Source: Hafnia psychrotolerans (GTDB taxonomy: Bacteria > Pseudomonadota > Gammaproteobacteria > Enterobacterales > Enterobacteriaceae). From it: a DNA stretch of 64,000 bases. Numbering within the stretch: the first letter of the stretch is position 1; each line of letters begins with the position of its first letter. The position numbers and the translations under genes are program-made. The DNA lies in NCBI RefSeq assembly GCF_014639435.1, contig NZ_BMFZ01000012.1:1-64000 (forward strand), in the 5' to 3' direction. The notes beneath the pieces are model-generated. The model saw only the letters and a program-made list of their open reading frames with translations, had not been told where the DNA came from and made no database searches. This document shows, in pieces, positions 1 to 11,416 of this stretch.

Positions 1-40
1 GACAAAAGCCCCGTACGAAAGTACGGGGCTTTTGTCTTTA
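1..40 (+). terminator. Strong intrinsic terminator (probable rRNA operon end)
   Basis: A perfect 16-bp inverted repeat (1-16 with 21-36, loop GAAA) is followed by a short T-rich stretch. No gene of this window lies upstream, so it ends a transcript entering from the left. In E. coli the rrnE operon sits just upstream of metA, which makes an rRNA operon the likely source (inference). Confidence 0.8.
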
Positions 41-89
41 TTGCTATCAGGTGGTTGGCTAGACGAACAGAGAGTAGGACAAAAGGGGA

Positions 90-166
90 CGCCTTTTGAA
101 CGTTGCGCAGCAACGGCCCGCAGGGTGAGCCACGGCGTGGGTCATCAACAACCAGGCATCAAATAA
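90..166 (+). other. 5S rRNA 3'-end-like remnant
   Basis: GAGAGTAGGA at 90-99 and CCAGGCATCAAATA at 152-165 resemble the two ends of the final 20 or so bases of enterobacterial 5S rRNA plus its trailer, but about 50 unrelated bases with a small hairpin (CGTTGC/GCAACG) separate them. No complete 5S gene is present. This is read as a decayed or interrupted duplicate of the end of an rRNA operon; the 5S match is from memory, not from alignment. Confidence 0.35.
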
Positions 167-170
167 GTAG

Positions 171-201
171 AAAGCCCTGTACTGACGTACAGGGCTTTTT
201 G
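171..201 (+). terminator. Second intrinsic terminator after the 5S-like remnant
   Basis: Twelve-base arms (171-182 and 187-198) with loop TGAC are followed directly by a T run. It is the second terminator in tandem behind the presumed rRNA operon and shares the CCC-GTAC stem core with the first one, consistent with a duplicated operon end. Confidence 0.8.
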
Positions 202-369
202 CTATATGGAATTTATAGAATAAAGGGGTGAACATTCTTCTCAACAGATCAATGACTATTGGTTACCGGCTGCCATATAGCAAAAACATCTAAAAATATT
301 CCTTAAAGCTGAAGATTTTTCACCTTGATAATACTGTTATCGACTTTCAAGCGTAAAAACGTTATCTTC

Positions 370-393
370 AGGCATCTAGAAGTCTAAACGTAT
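370..393 (+). promoter_or_regulatory. Three tandem met boxes (MetJ operator of metA)
   Basis: Three contiguous 8-mers resemble the MetJ consensus AGACGTCT: AGGCATCT (370-377), AGAAGTCT (378-385, 7 of 8) and AAACGTAT (386-393). MetJ binds tandem met boxes as stacked dimers with S-adenosylmethionine as corepressor, so metA is probably repressed when methionine is plentiful. They lie 26 bases before the metA start. Confidence 0.75.
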
Positions 394-418
394 AAATGGA
401 TGTAGTGAGGAAGTTGTT

Positions 419-1348
419 ATGCCTATTCGGGTTCCAGATGAGTTACCTGCCGTGAATTTTCTGCGGAATGAAAATGTTTTTGTTATGACGTCTTCACGTG
501 CAAAAACACAGGAAATTCGTCCTTTAAAGGTACTGATCCTGAATCTGATGCCAAAAAAGATCGAGACTGAAAATCAGTTTTTGCGTCTTCTTTCCAACTC
601 GCCTCTGCAAATCGATGTGCAGTTACTGCGCATTGATAGCCGTGAGTCAAAAAACACGCCTGCTGAACATTTGAATAACTTTTATTGTGACTTCGAAGAT
701 ATCCAGAATGACAATTTTGATGGTCTGATTGTTACCGGAGCCCCCCTCGGTCTGGTTGATTTCTGCGATGTCGCTTACTGGCCGGAAATTGAACGCGTGG
801 TTAATTGGGCGAGAGAACACGTCACATCTACTCTGTTTGTTTGCTGGGCTGTGCAGGCGGCACTAAATGTACTTTACGGGACATCCAAAATGACGCGAGA
901 GACTAAACTATCGGGTGTCTACCATCACCATATATTGCAGCCTCTGGCATTGTTGACACGTGGATTCGATGAGAGCTTTTTAGCCCCACATTCTCGCTAT
1001 GCAGATTTTCCTGTAGAAGAACTGCGTAAGTATACCGATCTCGATATTTTGGCTGAATCTGAAGAAGCCGGTGCCTATCTGTTTGCTACAAAAGACAAGC
1101 GGATGGCTTTTGTTACGGGTCATCCGGAATATGACGCGAGCACTTTGGCGGGCGAATACATGCGTGATCGCGATGCCGGGCTATCGCCGGATATGCCATT
1201 CAACTACTTCCCTCAAGATAACCCTGAGCTATCACCGAAGGCTACATGGCGTAGTCATGGGCATCTGTTATTCACTAACTGGTTGAACTATTACGTTTAT
1301 CAGATCACACCATTCGACTTACGGCAGATGAACCCAAGCTTCGAGTAG
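419..1348 (+). CDS. metA: Homoserine O-succinyltransferase MetA
   Basis: Cytoplasmic enzyme that transfers succinyl from succinyl-CoA to L-homoserine, the first committed step of methionine synthesis. The 309 residues match the usual family length. The catalytic cysteine lies in FVCWAVQA (about residue 142), and the His/Glu pair lies in [16 protein letters not shown] (near residue 235). The start has a GAGG ribosome site at 407-410. It stands alone between the rRNA operon end and the aceBAK operon, as in E. coli, and three MetJ boxes precede it. No sign of damage. Confidence 0.97.
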   Translation: MPIRVPDELPAVNFLRNENVFVMTSSRAKTQEIRPLKVLILNLMPKKIETENQFLRLLSNSPLQIDVQLLRIDSRESKNTPAEHLNNFYCDFEDIQNDNFDGLIVTGAPLGLVDFCDVAYWPEIERVVNWAREHVTSTLFVCWAVQAALNVLYGTSKMTRETKLSGVYHHHILQPLALLTRGFDESFLAPHSRYADFPVEELRKYTDLDILAESEEAGAYLFATKDKRMAFVTGHPEYDASTLAGEYMRDRDAGLSPDMPFNYFPQDNPELSPKATWRSHGHLLFTNWLNYYVYQITPFDLRQMNPSFE

Positions 1349-1540
1349 TTGTTTGATCTCGTGGGTGATCTTATGGGTCGCCCGCCAAAGTACTTCCATA
1401 GTCCTCAGTCTGTTTCCTCAATACCTCCTGGCAAATCCTTCTCCTCCTGATTTTCGAAAATGAAAACCTATCTTATTACTGTAAAAATATTTTTCAGTGT
1501 ATCCATATGATTAATATAATTAAAAATTTATTTTAAAAAT

Positions 1541-1574
1541 AAAATGGAAATCGTTTTTGATTTTATCATTTTAT
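1541..1574 (+). promoter_or_regulatory. IclR operator overlapping the aceBAK promoter
   Basis: The stretch beginning AATGGAAATCGTTTTTGATT and running into the T/A-rich part closely resembles the E. coli aceB IclR site as I recall it. A possible -35 (TTGATT, 1557-1562) and -10 (TACGCT, 1579-1584, spacing 16) overlap its right half, so IclR would block RNA polymerase. The rest of the 376-base gap between metA and aceB is AT-rich and shows no gene. Confidence 0.7.
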
Positions 1575-1724
1575 TGGTTACGCTTAGATCTTATGGAGGC
1601 TTATGTTTAGGTAAAGATCCTTTAAGTAAAAAGTTCTTTAGCACTTAACTATCAGCCACCAGTAATGAGCCAGCCGGACGTTTATTATCCTGGCTGATAA
1701 GAGAGATAAGTCGGGAGATTATCG

Positions 1725-3323
1725 ATGAATCAACAAGTAACTCGCTCCATACTGGATTTCACGCGCGGTTTTACTGAAAAAGAATCTCAAATATTAACTG
1801 ATGATGCCGTCGATTTTCTTGCGCAATTGGTAAGTCGATTTACCGATGCTCGAAATCAGCTCTTGAAGGAAAGAGATATTGTTCAGCAGCGTATTGATGA
1901 GGGCCATTTGCCAGGGTTTATTTTGGAAACAACTTCCATTAAAGAGGAATTGTGGAGTATTCGCGGTATACCTGCCGACCTCCAGGATCGCCGGGTTGAA
2001 ATCACAGGGCCGGTAGAACGGAAAATGGTGATCAATGCGCTCAATGCTAACGTGAAGGTATTCATGGCTGATTTTGAGGATTCGCTCTCTCCCGACTGGA
2101 ATAAAGTCATCGAGGGTCAGCTCAATCTGCGTGATGCTGTCAATGGGACTATCAGTTACACCAATGAATCGGGCAAGATTTATCAGTTAAAACCAAATCC
2201 TGCGGTACTGGTGTGCCGGGTTCGTGGTCTCCATTTACCGGAAAAGCATGTGCTATGGAAAGGAGAATCGATACCCGGTGGCTTGTTTGATTTTGCGCTC
2301 TACTTTTTTCACAACTACCGCGCACTGCTGGAAAAGGGCAGCGGTCCTTATTTTTATCTGCCCAAAACTCAGTCATATCAGGAAGCGGCTTGGTGGAGTG
2401 ACGTATTCAGTTTTGCGGAAGATTATGTCGACCTGCCACGCGGAACCATTAAAGCCACCGTGCTGATCGAAACTCTGCCTGCGGTCTTTCAAATGGACGA
2501 AATTCTCTACCATTTGCGGGATCACGTCGTTGGCTTAAATTGTGGGCGTTGGGATTATATCTTCAGCTATATCAAGACCCTTAAGAATCACGCTGATCGC
2601 GTATTGCCTGACCGTCAAGCCGTTACGATGACGCAGCCGTTCCTTAGTGCTTATTCTCGTCTGCTCATCAAAACTTGTCACCGCCGCGGCGCTTTGGCGA
2701 TGGGGGGAATGGCGGCTTTTATTCCCAGTAAAGAGACCGAACGTAATCAGTGGGTGCTCAATAAAGTTAAAGCGGACAAAGAGCTTGAAGCGGCAAACGG
2801 TCACGACGGAACCTGGATAGCGCACCCAGGCCTCGCAGATACCGTAATGGCTGTTTTCAATCAAGCATTAGGTGAGCACAAAAATCAGCTCGATGTATTA
2901 CGCCAGGAAGATGCTGCTGTTACTGCGAGCCAACTGCTTGAACCCTGTCAGGGGGAGCGCACCGAAGAGGGCATGCGCGCCAATATTCGTGTCGCAGTGC
3001 AATACATTGAGGCTTGGATATCCGGCAATGGCTGCGTGCCGATTTATGGATTGATGGAGGATGCGGCGACGGCTGAGATCTCCCGCACATCCATCTGGCA
3101 GTGGATCCACCATGGCAAAACGCTCAGTGATGGTCAATCGGTCACTAAAGCGCTCTTTCGTCAGATGTTGTGTGAGGAGATGCAGATTATTCAACAGGAA
3201 CTGGGTGAGCAGCGCTTCAGCGTAGGCCGGTTTGATGAAGCCGCAGCTTTAATGGAACGTATCACTACACAGGATGAGCTGATCGATTTCCTCACGCTGC
3301 CAGGTTACGCCTTATTGGCTTGA
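1725..3323 (+). CDS. aceB: Malate synthase A
   Basis: Condenses glyoxylate with acetyl-CoA to malate in the glyoxylate bypass, used for growth on acetate or fatty acids. At 532 residues it has the normal malate synthase A length. The family signature with [12 protein letters not shown] is at about residues 270-281. The start has a GGGAG site 7 bases upstream. It is the first gene of the aceBAK operon, 56 bases before aceA, behind an IclR operator. Confidence 0.97.
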   Translation: MNQQVTRSILDFTRGFTEKESQILTDDAVDFLAQLVSRFTDARNQLLKERDIVQQRIDEGHLPGFILETTSIKEELWSIRGIPADLQDRRVEITGPVERKMVINALNANVKVFMADFEDSLSPDWNKVIEGQLNLRDAVNGTISYTNESGKIYQLKPNPAVLVCRVRGLHLPEKHVLWKGESIPGGLFDFALYFFHNYRALLEKGSGPYFYLPKTQSYQEAAWWSDVFSFAEDYVDLPRGTIKATVLIETLPAVFQMDEILYHLRDHVVGLNCGRWDYIFSYIKTLKNHADRVLPDRQAVTMTQPFLSAYSRLLIKTCHRRGALAMGGMAAFIPSKETERNQWVLNKVKADKELEAANGHDGTWIAHPGLADTVMAVFNQALGEHKNQLDVLRQEDAAVTASQLLEPCQGERTEEGMRANIRVAVQYIEAWISGNGCVPIYGLMEDAATAEISRTSIWQWIHHGKTLSDGQSVTKALFRQMLCEEMQIIQQELGEQRFSVGRFDEAAALMERITTQDELIDFLTLPGYALLA

Positions 3324-3379
3324 AGTCGTCTTACCCTACAAACGGCAAACTTATAATATTAAGAACAGGAAACCGCGCC

Positions 3380-4693
3380 ATGAAAAACTCCCGTACTGAA
3401 CAAATTCAGCAGCTTGAAGAGATCTGGTCACAACAACGCTGGCAGGGTATCCGCCGTCCTTATAGCGCTGCCGAGGTAGTAAACCTACGTGGCTCGGTCA
3501 ATCCCGAATGCACTCTGGCGCAGAATGGCGCTAAACGTTTATGGAATCTGTTGCATGGGACATCGCGTAAAGGTTACGTAAATTGCCTCGGTGCTTTGAC
3601 GGGAGGGCAGGCGCTACAGCAGGCTAAAGCGGGTATAGAGGCTATCTATCTTTCAGGCTGGCAGGTGGCAGCAGATGCCAATACCGCTTCCAGCATGTAT
3701 CCGGATCAATCTCTCTATCCGGTGAATTCGGTCCCGGAAGTCGTGGCGCGCATTAATAATACTTTCCGTCGCGCTGACCAGATCCAGTGGTCGAACAGTA
3801 TTGAGCCTGGGCAGGCAGGCTATACCGACTACTTTCTACCGATTGTTGCCGATGCAGAGGCGGGCTTCGGTGGTGTACTCAATTCCTTTGAGTTGATGAA
3901 ATCAATGATTGAAGCGGGTGCTGCTGCGGTGCATTTCGAAGACCAGCTTGCCGCCGTAAAAAAATGCGGGCATATGGGCGGAAAAGTGCTGGTACCTACC
4001 CAGGAGGCGGTCCATAAACTGATTTCGGCCCGTTTGGCGGCTGATGTGTTAGGCGTACCCACTCTATTGGTTGCGCGAACCGATGCTGACGCTGCTGACT
4101 TACTGACTTCCGACTGCGACCCATATGACAGCGCATTCATTACCGGTGAACGCACTCCCGAAGGCTTCTACCGCACTCGTGCGGGAATAGAGCAGGCGAT
4201 CAGCCGCGGATTGGCCTATGCCTCTTATGCTGACATTGTATGGTGCGAAACTTCCACGCCAGACCTGGCTCTGGCTCAGCATTTTGCAGACGCCATTCAT
4301 GCCAAATTCCCTGGCAAACTGTTGGCTTATAACTGCTCACCATCCTTTAACTGGAAAAAGAATCTTGATGATAAAACCATCGCCAGTTTCCAGGATCAGC
4401 TTGCCGCGATGGGTTATCAATATCAGTTCATTACCCTGGCCGGCATTCACAGCATGTGGTTCAACATGTTCGATCTGGCGTATGCCTATGCTCAGGGCGA
4501 AGGTATGAAGCATTACGTTGAAAAAGTACAGGAACCCGAGTTTGCCGCTATCCAACACGGTTATACCTTTGCTTCTCATCAGCAGGAGGTTGGCACCGGA
4601 TATTTTGATAAAGTCACTAACATTATTCAGGGTGGTCGCTCATCAGTGACGGCGTTAACCGGCTCTACTGAAGAACAACAATTCGGCGTTTGA
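3380..4693 (+). CDS. aceA: Isocitrate lyase
   Basis: Cleaves isocitrate to succinate and glyoxylate, the first step of the glyoxylate bypass. The active-site signature KKCGHMGGK, with the catalytic cysteine, is at about residues 194-202, and the protein follows the E. coli sequence throughout. The start chosen at 3380 (MKNSRTEQ) matches the E. coli N-terminus and has AGGA at 3367-3370. An upstream in-frame start at 3320 would add 20 residues and overlap aceB. Resulting length is 437 residues. Confidence 0.96.
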   Translation: MKNSRTEQIQQLEEIWSQQRWQGIRRPYSAAEVVNLRGSVNPECTLAQNGAKRLWNLLHGTSRKGYVNCLGALTGGQALQQAKAGIEAIYLSGWQVAADANTASSMYPDQSLYPVNSVPEVVARINNTFRRADQIQWSNSIEPGQAGYTDYFLPIVADAEAGFGGVLNSFELMKSMIEAGAAAVHFEDQLAAVKKCGHMGGKVLVPTQEAVHKLISARLAADVLGVPTLLVARTDADAADLLTSDCDPYDSAFITGERTPEGFYRTRAGIEQAISRGLAYASYADIVWCETSTPDLALAQHFADAIHAKFPGKLLAYNCSPSFNWKKNLDDKTIASFQDQLAAMGYQYQFITLAGIHSMWFNMFDLAYAYAQGEGMKHYVEKVQEPEFAAIQHGYTFASHQQEVGTGYFDKVTNIIQGGRSSVTALTGSTEEQQFGV

Positions 4694-4698
4694 TGTCT

Positions 4699-4723
4699 AC
4701 AGGTCTGGTATCCCCAGGCCTGT
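4699..4723 (+). terminator. aceA-aceK intercistronic hairpin
   Basis: Ten-base arms (4699-4708 and 4714-4723, one G-T pair) with a 5-base loop fill much of the 52-base gap. There is no T run, so it is unlikely to stop transcription fully. In E. coli, structure in this gap is thought to lower aceK expression relative to aceA; the same is inferred here. Confidence 0.5.
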
Positions 4724-4745
4724 TTCCTGTTTAGGAGCGCAGCCT

Positions 4746-6500
4746 ATGCGTATTGAATTGTTGATCGCTCAGACTATTTTGCAAGGGTTTGATGCCCAGT
4801 ATGGACGCTTTCTGGAGGTCACTTCAGGCGCTCAACATCGATTTGAACAAGCCGACTGGGTCGCCGTGCAAACGGCAATGAAACAGCGGATCCACTTGTA
4901 CGACCATCATGTAGGGTTGGTCGTTACCCAACTCAAATGTATCACCGGCTCTAATTTCTATGACACAACCTTTCTGGCAAAGGTTAAACGCGCCTACGGC
5001 GAGCTGTTACCTGATTACCCAAGGGCTGAAATTGCCGAAAGTTTTTTTAATTCCGTCTACTGCCGCATTTTTAAACATCGTGATTTAGCTGCTGAAAAAC
5101 TGTTTATTTTCAGTGAACAAACGGACGGCAATCACAGCATATTTCCCCGTCCGCTTTTTCGCCGATATGAAGGACAGGGTAATCTTCTTCGAATGATAAA
5201 AATGTTGCTGGCCGATCTCCCACTGCGACTTGAATGGGAGGACAGTGAACGTGATGCTCGCTATATCAGTCACGCCCTGCAAGCCATCGCTACGTCTGAG
5301 CAGCTCTCCCTTGCTGTTTTTGACGTCGCCACCGAACTTTTTTATCGCAATAAAGCGGCCTGGCTGGTCGGTAAAATCCGTATTGCCGGAGAGGTTTTAC
5401 CGTTTCTTTTACCTATTCACCGTAGCCTAAGCGGTCAGCTGTTTGTTGACGCCTGTTTGACTGATCGTAATGACGCCAGCATTGTATTTGGTTTTGCCCG
5501 TTCCTACTTTATGGTTTATGCACCCCAGCCTGGTGCGTTAGTGGAGTGGCTACGTGAGATCCTGCCCGGTAAAACGACAGCGGAACTGTATAGCGCCATC
5601 GGTTGCCAGAAACATGCAAAAACAGAGTGTTACCGCGAGCATCTGCGTTTTATCGCACAAAATGACCAGCAGTTTATTATTGCTCCTGGCGTTAAAGGAA
5701 TGGTGATGCTGGTCTTCACCTTGCAAGGCAGTGACCGCGTTTTTAAAGTGATTAAAGACCACTTCGCTCCGCCAAAAGAGGTAACCGAAGCGCAGGTTAT
5801 GGCCTGCTACCAACTGGTCAAAGAACATGACAGGGTGGGACGCATGGCGGATACCCAGGAGTTTGAGTACTTCAGTCTGGCGAAGAACCATATCAGCGCA
5901 GAACTGATGGCGGAATTAATGCGTGAAGTTCCCAGTAAAATTGAACAGGCTGGTGACAATATTATTCTGCGGCACCTGTACATCGAACGTCGTATGACGC
6001 CGCTGAATCTTTATCTGGAACAGGCCAGTGACCAGCAATTGCATGACGTGATTGAAGAGTATGGCAACGCGATAAAGCAACTTGCAGCCGCTAATATTTT
6101 CCCCGGCGACATGTTATTTAAAAACTTTGGTGTCACCCGTCACGGGCGTGTCGTATTTTATGACTACGATGAGATTTGCTACATGACTGAGGTGAATTTT
6201 CGCCATATTCCTGCGTCACGCTATCCGGAAGATGAGCTGGCAAGCGAACCCTGGTACAGCATCTCCCCGAACGATGTCTTCCCTGAGGAGTTCCGCTATT
6301 TTCTGTGCAGCGATAAACGGCTCAAACCTTTATTTGAAAAACTGCATGGCGATCTGTTTGAAGCCAGTTACTGGCAGGCAGTGCAACGTCGTATCCTCGG
6401 CGGTTATGTCGAAGATGTCTACGCATACCGCCGCAGACAACGTTTCAGCCTGCGGCTTGATGAGAGCCCATCCGTTGATGCGACTCTCACTCGGAAGTAA
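4746..6500 (+). CDS. aceK: Isocitrate dehydrogenase kinase/phosphatase
   Basis: Bifunctional enzyme that phosphorylates and dephosphorylates isocitrate dehydrogenase, sending isocitrate into the glyoxylate bypass or the Krebs cycle. At 584 residues it is near the E. coli length (578). The conserved [14 protein letters not shown] segment, the ATP-binding loop region, is at about residues 315-328. A kinase-like C-terminal region with [12 protein letters not shown] follows at about residues 467-478. Ribosome site AGGAGC precedes the ATG. It is the last gene of aceBAK and convergent with iclR. Confidence 0.96.
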   Translation: MRIELLIAQTILQGFDAQYGRFLEVTSGAQHRFEQADWVAVQTAMKQRIHLYDHHVGLVVTQLKCITGSNFYDTTFLAKVKRAYGELLPDYPRAEIAESFFNSVYCRIFKHRDLAAEKLFIFSEQTDGNHSIFPRPLFRRYEGQGNLLRMIKMLLADLPLRLEWEDSERDARYISHALQAIATSEQLSLAVFDVATELFYRNKAAWLVGKIRIAGEVLPFLLPIHRSLSGQLFVDACLTDRNDASIVFGFARSYFMVYAPQPGALVEWLREILPGKTTAELYSAIGCQKHAKTECYREHLRFIAQNDQQFIIAPGVKGMVMLVFTLQGSDRVFKVIKDHFAPPKEVTEAQVMACYQLVKEHDRVGRMADTQEFEYFSLAKNHISAELMAELMREVPSKIEQAGDNIILRHLYIERRMTPLNLYLEQASDQQLHDVIEEYGNAIKQLAAANIFPGDMLFKNFGVTRHGRVVFYDYDEICYMTEVNFRHIPASRYPEDELASEPWYSISPNDVFPEEFRYFLCSDKRLKPLFEKLHGDLFEASYWQAVQRRILGGYVEDVYAYRRRQRFSLRLDESPSVDATLTRK

Positions 6501-6513
6501 CAATGACGACTCG

Positions 6514-7356
6514 TTAATTTTTACCACCGCCATATGCCTGCGTGATCTCTTTGGCAGCATGAATAACCAGTGCCCCTAATTCAGTGACGCGGTCATCTGT
6601 AATACGGGAAATGGGGCCTGAAATTGAGATCGCCGCATAGGCATCGTTATGTTCGTCATAGATGCATGTCGCTACACAGCGTAATCCCAGTGCATGCTCT
6701 TCATCATCAAAGGCATAACCTCGCTTACGCGTCTCCGCCAGCTCCTGCTTCAGGTTCACCGGTGAGGTTTTGGTCAGCGGCGTATAGCTGTGCAACCCGA
6801 TTTTATGCAACAGCTTTACCAGCCGTTCTTCCGGGAGCGTAGAAAGAAACGCTTTACCTGCGCCTGAAGCATGCATTGGTAGCTTGCCGCCAATCGGGGC
6901 TGACATTCGCATCAGCGCATTACATTGCACCTGATCAATGATGATCGCCTGATAATCGCTGTGATCCAGTACCGCTAAATTGACCGTTTCACCTGATTCC
7001 TCCATTAAACGCCGCAGCATCGGGTGCACCATTGCCAGCAGATTACGGCTTTGCAGGAAGCTGCTCCCCACGACGAAAGCATGCGAACCAATAGTCCATA
7101 AACCTAAATCCCCCACCTGACGAACAAATCCCTGCTGCTGCATGGTGCTCAGCAAGCGGTGTGTGGTGGAATTGGGCAGACCTGCCTGTTGCGCCAGATC
7201 GGTCAGTGCGACGCTGCCCTGTGCTTCAGCGATGTACTCTAATAATTTCAGGCCACGGGTCAGGGACTGCACCTGTCCGGTGGCGGCACTGCCAGAGTTG
7301 GCAGCGGCTTTGGTTTTCTTAACGCGTTTGGCTGGGGTTGACGTGGACGTTGGCAT
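6514..7356 (-). CDS. iclR: Glyoxylate bypass repressor IclR
   Basis: IclR-family regulator that represses aceBAK and is released by glyoxylate. The 280 residues begin with a basic Ala/Lys-rich tail. A winged helix-turn-helix follows (LTDLAQQAGLPNSTTHRLL, about residues 52-70), then the ligand-binding domain with SGAGKAFL and FDDEEHALGLRCVA. The start has an AAGG site. The gene faces aceK tail to tail and is divergent from metH, as in E. coli. Confidence 0.95.
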   Translation of the reverse strand: MPTSTSTPAKRVKKTKAAANSGSAATGQVQSLTRGLKLLEYIAEAQGSVALTDLAQQAGLPNSTTHRLLSTMQQQGFVRQVGDLGLWTIGSHAFVVGSSFLQSRNLLAMVHPMLRRLMEESGETVNLAVLDHSDYQAIIIDQVQCNALMRMSAPIGGKLPMHASGAGKAFLSTLPEERLVKLLHKIGLHSYTPLTKTSPVNLKQELAETRKRGYAFDDEEHALGLRCVATCIYDEHNDAYAAISISGPISRITDDRVTELGALVIHAAKEITQAYGGGKN

Positions 7357-7406
7357 GGGCCTTTTCCTAGTAAGATGCGCGAATTAGCGATGAATAAAAG
7401 TTTTTT

Positions 7407-7421
7407 TGGAATTCATTTTCG
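7407..7421. promoter_or_regulatory. Possible IclR autoregulatory site
   Basis: TGGAATTCATTTTCG lies 51 bases upstream of the iclR start and fits the pseudo-palindromic IclR consensus TGGAAATNATTTCCA with a few mismatches. IclR represses its own gene in E. coli. The site is inferred from one short match only. Confidence 0.4.
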
Positions 7422-7618
7422 TTTCTACAGTATGGATCGCAACGGGGCTTTTCGCTCATCCGATGTGTTGCATTCAGACTGCGGGATGTATTCCCGAATT
7501 GAAAAAGTCTCACGTTGGGCTGAGCTTTCCACTAAGCAAGGTATGCTAGGATGTTGACCATGATTTCCGGCTTGTGCGTTGGGTTTGCCGGTGGTGAGAG
7601 ACAGGTGAAGAGGTGAGA

Positions 7619-10600
7619 GTGACGAATCAAGTTGAGGCGCTACGTAAGCAGCTGGCACAGCGTATTTTGGTATTGGACGGCGGCATGGGAACCATGATCC
7701 AAAGCTATCGCCTGGAAGAAGAGGACTACCGCGGCGAGCGTTTTGCCGATTGGGAAAGTGATCTCAAAGGCAATAACGATCTTCTGGTACTGACGAAACC
7801 TGAAGTGATCACCGCGATCCACTATGGCTACCTGGAAGCGGGTGCCGATATCCTCGAAACTAACACCTTCAACTCCACCCGCATTGCTATGGCGGATTAC
7901 CACATGGAGTCGATATCGGCCGAAATCAATTACGAAGCTGCGCGACTGGCACGTATTTGCGCCGATGAATGGACCGCCCGCACACCCGATAAACCGCGCT
8001 ATGTTGCAGGCGTGCTTGGGCCGACTAACCGCACAGCATCGATTTCCCCAGACGTTAACGACCCTGCGTTTCGTAACGTATCTTTTGATCAACTCGTTGA
8101 AGCGTACCGTGAATCGACGCGTGCTCTGATTGAAGGCGGCGCTGATCTGATCATGATTGAAACGGTCTTCGACACCTTGAATGCGAAAGCTGCCACGTTT
8201 GCGGTAGAGACCGAATTTGAGGCCATGGGCGTCATTTTGCCGGTCATGATCTCCGGCACAATCACCGATGCATCAGGCCGAACGCTTTCAGGGCAAACCA
8301 CTGAAGCCTTCTATAACTCACTGCGTCATGTTAAACCGCTCACTTTCGGTCTGAACTGTGCTCTGGGGCCAGACGAGCTGCGTCAATATGTGGCTGAGCT
8401 TTCTCGCATTGCCGAATGTTATGTCACGGCACACCCCAATGCCGGCTTGCCGAATGCCTTTGGGGAGTATGACCTGGATGCCAAAGAGATGGCGGAACAC
8501 ATTGGCGAATGGGCACGTTCCGGCTTTCTGAACATTGTTGGGGGATGCTGCGGTTCGACACCCGCGCACATTGCCGCAATAGTAGAAGTCGTCGAAGGCG
8601 TCGCCCCACGCGAGCTGCCAGATATTCCAGTCGCGTGTCGTCTGGCCGGACTCGAGCCATTAACCATTGATGCCAGTACGCTGTTTGTTAACGTGGGTGA
8701 GCGAACCAATGTCACCGGCTCCGCCCGGTTTAAGCGTTTGATCAAAGAAGAGAAGTATATTGAGGCCCTGGCCGTTGCGCGCCAGCAGGTAGAAAGCGGT
8801 GCGCAAATCATCGATATCAACATGGATGAAGGCATGCTTGATGCCGAGGCAGCCATGGTGAGGTTCCTTCATCTGATTGCCGGTGAGCCTGATATCGCTC
8901 GTGTGCCTATAATGATTGACTCCTCAAAATGGGACGTTATTGAAAAAGGACTGAAGTGTATTCAGGGCAAAGGCATCGTTAACTCTATTTCAATGAAAGA
9001 GGGCGAAGAGGCTTTCCTTAGACAGGCCCGCAAAGTTCGTCGTTACGGCGCAGCTATGGTCGTGATGGCTTTTGACGAAGAGGGTCAGGCGGACACGCGT
9101 GCGCGCAAAATTCAAATCTGTCGTCGTGCTTACAAATTGCTCACCGAAGAGGTGGGGTTTCCACCGGAAGATATTATCTTCGACCCCAATATTTTCGCCG
9201 TGGCAACGGGCATTGAAGAGCACAACAATTATGCGGTGGATTTCATTGAGGCCTGTGCTGATATTAAATCTGAGCTGCCGCATGCGCTGATCTCCGGTGG
9301 GGTTTCTAACGTCTCATTCTCTTTCCGCGGTAATGATCCGGTACGTGAAGCTATTCACGCGGTGTTCCTCTACTACGCGATCCGCAGCGGCCTGGACATG
9401 GGTATCGTCAATGCGGGTCAGTTGGCCATCTACGATGATCTTTCCGCCGAACTGCGTGATGCCGTTGAAGATGTGATCCTCAACCGTCGTGATGATAGTA
9501 CTGAGCGTCTGCTGGATATTGCGGAAAAATACCGTGGCACTAAAGACGACGGTGAAGCCAACAAACAGCAGGCGGAATGGCGCGGCTGGGACGTCCGTAA
9601 GCGTCTGCAATATTCCCTTGTTAAGGGAATCACCGAATTTATTGAGCTGGACACCGAAGAGGCTCGCCAGCTTTCGGCGCGCCCAATCGAAGTCATTGAA
9701 GGCCCACTGATGGACGGTATGAACGTTGTTGGTGACCTGTTCAGTGAGGGCAAAATGTTTCTGCCGCAGGTGGTGAAATCAGCCCGTGTGATGAAGCAGG
9801 CGGTGGCTTATCTGGAACCCTACATTGAGGCCAGCAAAGAGAAAGGAAAAACCAACGGTAAAATTCTGCTGGCGACCGTGAAGGGTGACGTGCATGACAT
9901 CGGTAAAAATATTGTGGGTGTCGTATTGCAGTGTAATAACTACGAAATTATCGATCTCGGCGTGATGGTTCCCACCGATAAGATCCTTAAAACCGCGATT
10001 GAAGAAAAGGTCGATATTATCGGGCTGTCTGGCCTGATAACGCCTTCCCTTGACGAAATGGTGAACGTTGCCAAAGAGATGCAACGACGTGGTTTTACCA
10101 TCCCGCTGTTGATTGGTGGAGCCACCACCTCTAAGGCACATACGGCGGTGAAAATAGAGCAAAACTATAGCGGCTCTACAACCTATGTGCAGAATGCTTC
10201 GCGCTCAGTTGGCGTCGTTTCAGCACTGTTGTCGGACACTCAACGTGATGCGTTCGTCGAGCGTACCCGCAAAGAGTACGAAACTGTACGCATTCAGCAT
10301 GGGCGCAAGAAACCTCGAACCCCACCTGTCAGCCTGGAAGTAGCCCGGGACAATGCTACCAGCATCGACTGGGAGAGCTACACACCACCTGCGGTACATC
10401 GTTTGGGTATCCAGAAAGTGGAAGCCAGTGTTGAAACGTTGCGTAATTATATCGACTGGACGCCGTTCTTTATGACCTGGTCACTTGCCGGGAAATATCC
10501 GCGAATACTGGAAGATGAAGTCGTCGGTGAAGAGGCCAAACGTTTATTTCAGGATGCCAACGACCTGCTCGACAAACTCTCGCGTGAAAAACTGTTGAAC

Positions 10601-11302
10601 CCGCGCGGAGTTGTAGGCTTGTTCCCTGCCAATCGTGTTGGCGACGATATTGAAATCTACAGTGATGAGCGACGTAATGAGGTGCTGGTGGTCAGCCATC
10701 ACCTGCGGCAGCAAACTGAAAAAACTGATTTTGCCAACTACTGTTTGGCTGATTTTGTGGCACCTAAATCCAGCGGTAAAAAAGATTATATGGGGGCTTT
10801 TGCGGTAACCGGTGGTCTGGAGGAGGACGCCTTAGCCGATGCTTATGACAAACAACATGATGACTACAACAAAATCATGATTAAGGCCCTGTCTGATCGT
10901 CTGGCCGAAGCGTTTGCTGAATACCTGCATGAGCGAGTGCGCAAGGTATACTGGGGCTTTGCTGCTAATGAAAACTTGAGTAACGAAGAACTTATCCGCG
11001 AAAATTATCAAGGTATTCGCCCTGCACCCGGCTATCCGGCCTGTCCGGAACATACGGAGAAAGGCCAGATTTGGACGTTACTGGATGTGGAAAAGAACAC
11101 TGGTATGCAACTTACTGAATCGTTTGCTATGTGGCCGGGTGCGGCAGTTTCCGGTTGGTATTTCAGCCATCCTGACAGTAAATATTTCGCTGTAGCGCAA
11201 ATTCAGCGTGACCAGGTGGAGGACTATGCGGCACGTAAAAATATGCCAATAGCTGAAGTCGAACGCTGGCTGTCGCCTAACTTAGGTTACGACGCAGACT
11301 AA
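7619..11302 (+). CDS. metH: Cobalamin-dependent methionine synthase MetH
   Basis: Transfers a methyl group from 5-methyltetrahydrofolate to homocysteine through methylcobalamin. Modules run in order: homocysteine-binding barrel with Zn-binding GGCCGS (about residues 309-314), pterin-binding barrel (about 340-650), helical cap, B12 domain with DVHDIG (about residue 760, the cobalt-ligand His), and SAM reactivation domain with [12 protein letters not shown] (about 1135). A GTG start at 7619 with AAGAGG at 7608-7613 gives exactly 1227 residues, the E. coli length. An in-frame GTG six bases earlier is less well placed. No ATG start is available at this end. Confidence 0.96.
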   Translation: MTNQVEALRKQLAQRILVLDGGMGTMIQSYRLEEEDYRGERFADWESDLKGNNDLLVLTKPEVITAIHYGYLEAGADILETNTFNSTRIAMADYHMESISAEINYEAARLARICADEWTARTPDKPRYVAGVLGPTNRTASISPDVNDPAFRNVSFDQLVEAYRESTRALIEGGADLIMIETVFDTLNAKAATFAVETEFEAMGVILPVMISGTITDASGRTLSGQTTEAFYNSLRHVKPLTFGLNCALGPDELRQYVAELSRIAECYVTAHPNAGLPNAFGEYDLDAKEMAEHIGEWARSGFLNIVGGCCGSTPAHIAAIVEVVEGVAPRELPDIPVACRLAGLEPLTIDASTLFVNVGERTNVTGSARFKRLIKEEKYIEALAVARQQVESGAQIIDINMDEGMLDAEAAMVRFLHLIAGEPDIARVPIMIDSSKWDVIEKGLKCIQGKGIVNSISMKEGEEAFLRQARKVRRYGAAMVVMAFDEEGQADTRARKIQICRRAYKLLTEEVGFPPEDIIFDPNIFAVATGIEEHNNYAVDFIEACADIKSELPHALISGGVSNVSFSFRGNDPVREAIHAVFLYYAIRSGLDMGIVNAGQLAIYDDLSAELRDAVEDVILNRRDDSTERLLDIAEKYRGTKDDGEANKQQAEWRGWDVRKRLQYSLVKGITEFIELDTEEARQLSARPIEVIEGPLMDGMNVVGDLFSEGKMFLPQVVKSARVMKQAVAYLEPYIEASKEKGKTNGKILLATVKGDVHDIGKNIVGVVLQCNNYEIIDLGVMVPTDKILKTAIEEKVDIIGLSGLITPSLDEMVNVAKEMQRRGFTIPLLIGGATTSKAHTAVKIEQNYSGSTTYVQNASRSVGVVSALLSDTQRDAFVERTRKEYETVRIQHGRKKPRTPPVSLEVARDNATSIDWESYTPPAVHRLGIQKVEASVETLRNYIDWTPFFMTWSLAGKYPRILEDEVVGEEAKRLFQDANDLLDKLSREKLLNPRGVVGLFPANRVGDDIEIYSDERRNEVLVVSHHLRQQTEKTDFANYCLADFVAPKSSGKKDYMGAFAVTGGLEEDALADAYDKQHDDYNKIMIKALSDRLAEAFAEYLHERVRKVYWGFAANENLSNEELIRENYQGIRPAPGYPACPEHTEKGQIWTLLDVEKNTGMQLTESFAMWPGAAVSGWYFSHPDSKYFAVAQIQRDQVEDYAARKNMPIAEVERWLSPNLGYDAD

Positions 11303-11304
11303 TA

Positions 11305-11380
11305 CCTGTCATCTTTCTCGCTGACTCTGCGTTGGCTACCATCACGAACGCCAGTCACTGACTGGCGTTCCCGCAGTTGC
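11305..11380. repeat. Dispersed palindromic intergenic repeat, copy A
   Basis: It contains a 10-bp perfect hairpin (11346-11355 with 11361-11370). The blocks CATCTTTC, CTCTGCGTTGGCTA and GAACGCC-GTCAC are shared with a longer copy downstream of pgi (23917-24028). No T run follows the stem, so it is a repeat rather than a classic terminator. It separates metH from the phnR-like gene. Confidence 0.5.
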
Positions 11381-11416
11381 CACATTACTCGGCCTTTTTC
11401 CAGGCCTCGTCCCTAA

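Noticed and set aside
7375-7557. A 60-codon plus-strand frame in the iclR-metH gap
   Set aside because: It covers the promoter region of two divergent genes, including the probable IclR site, and looks like no known protein.
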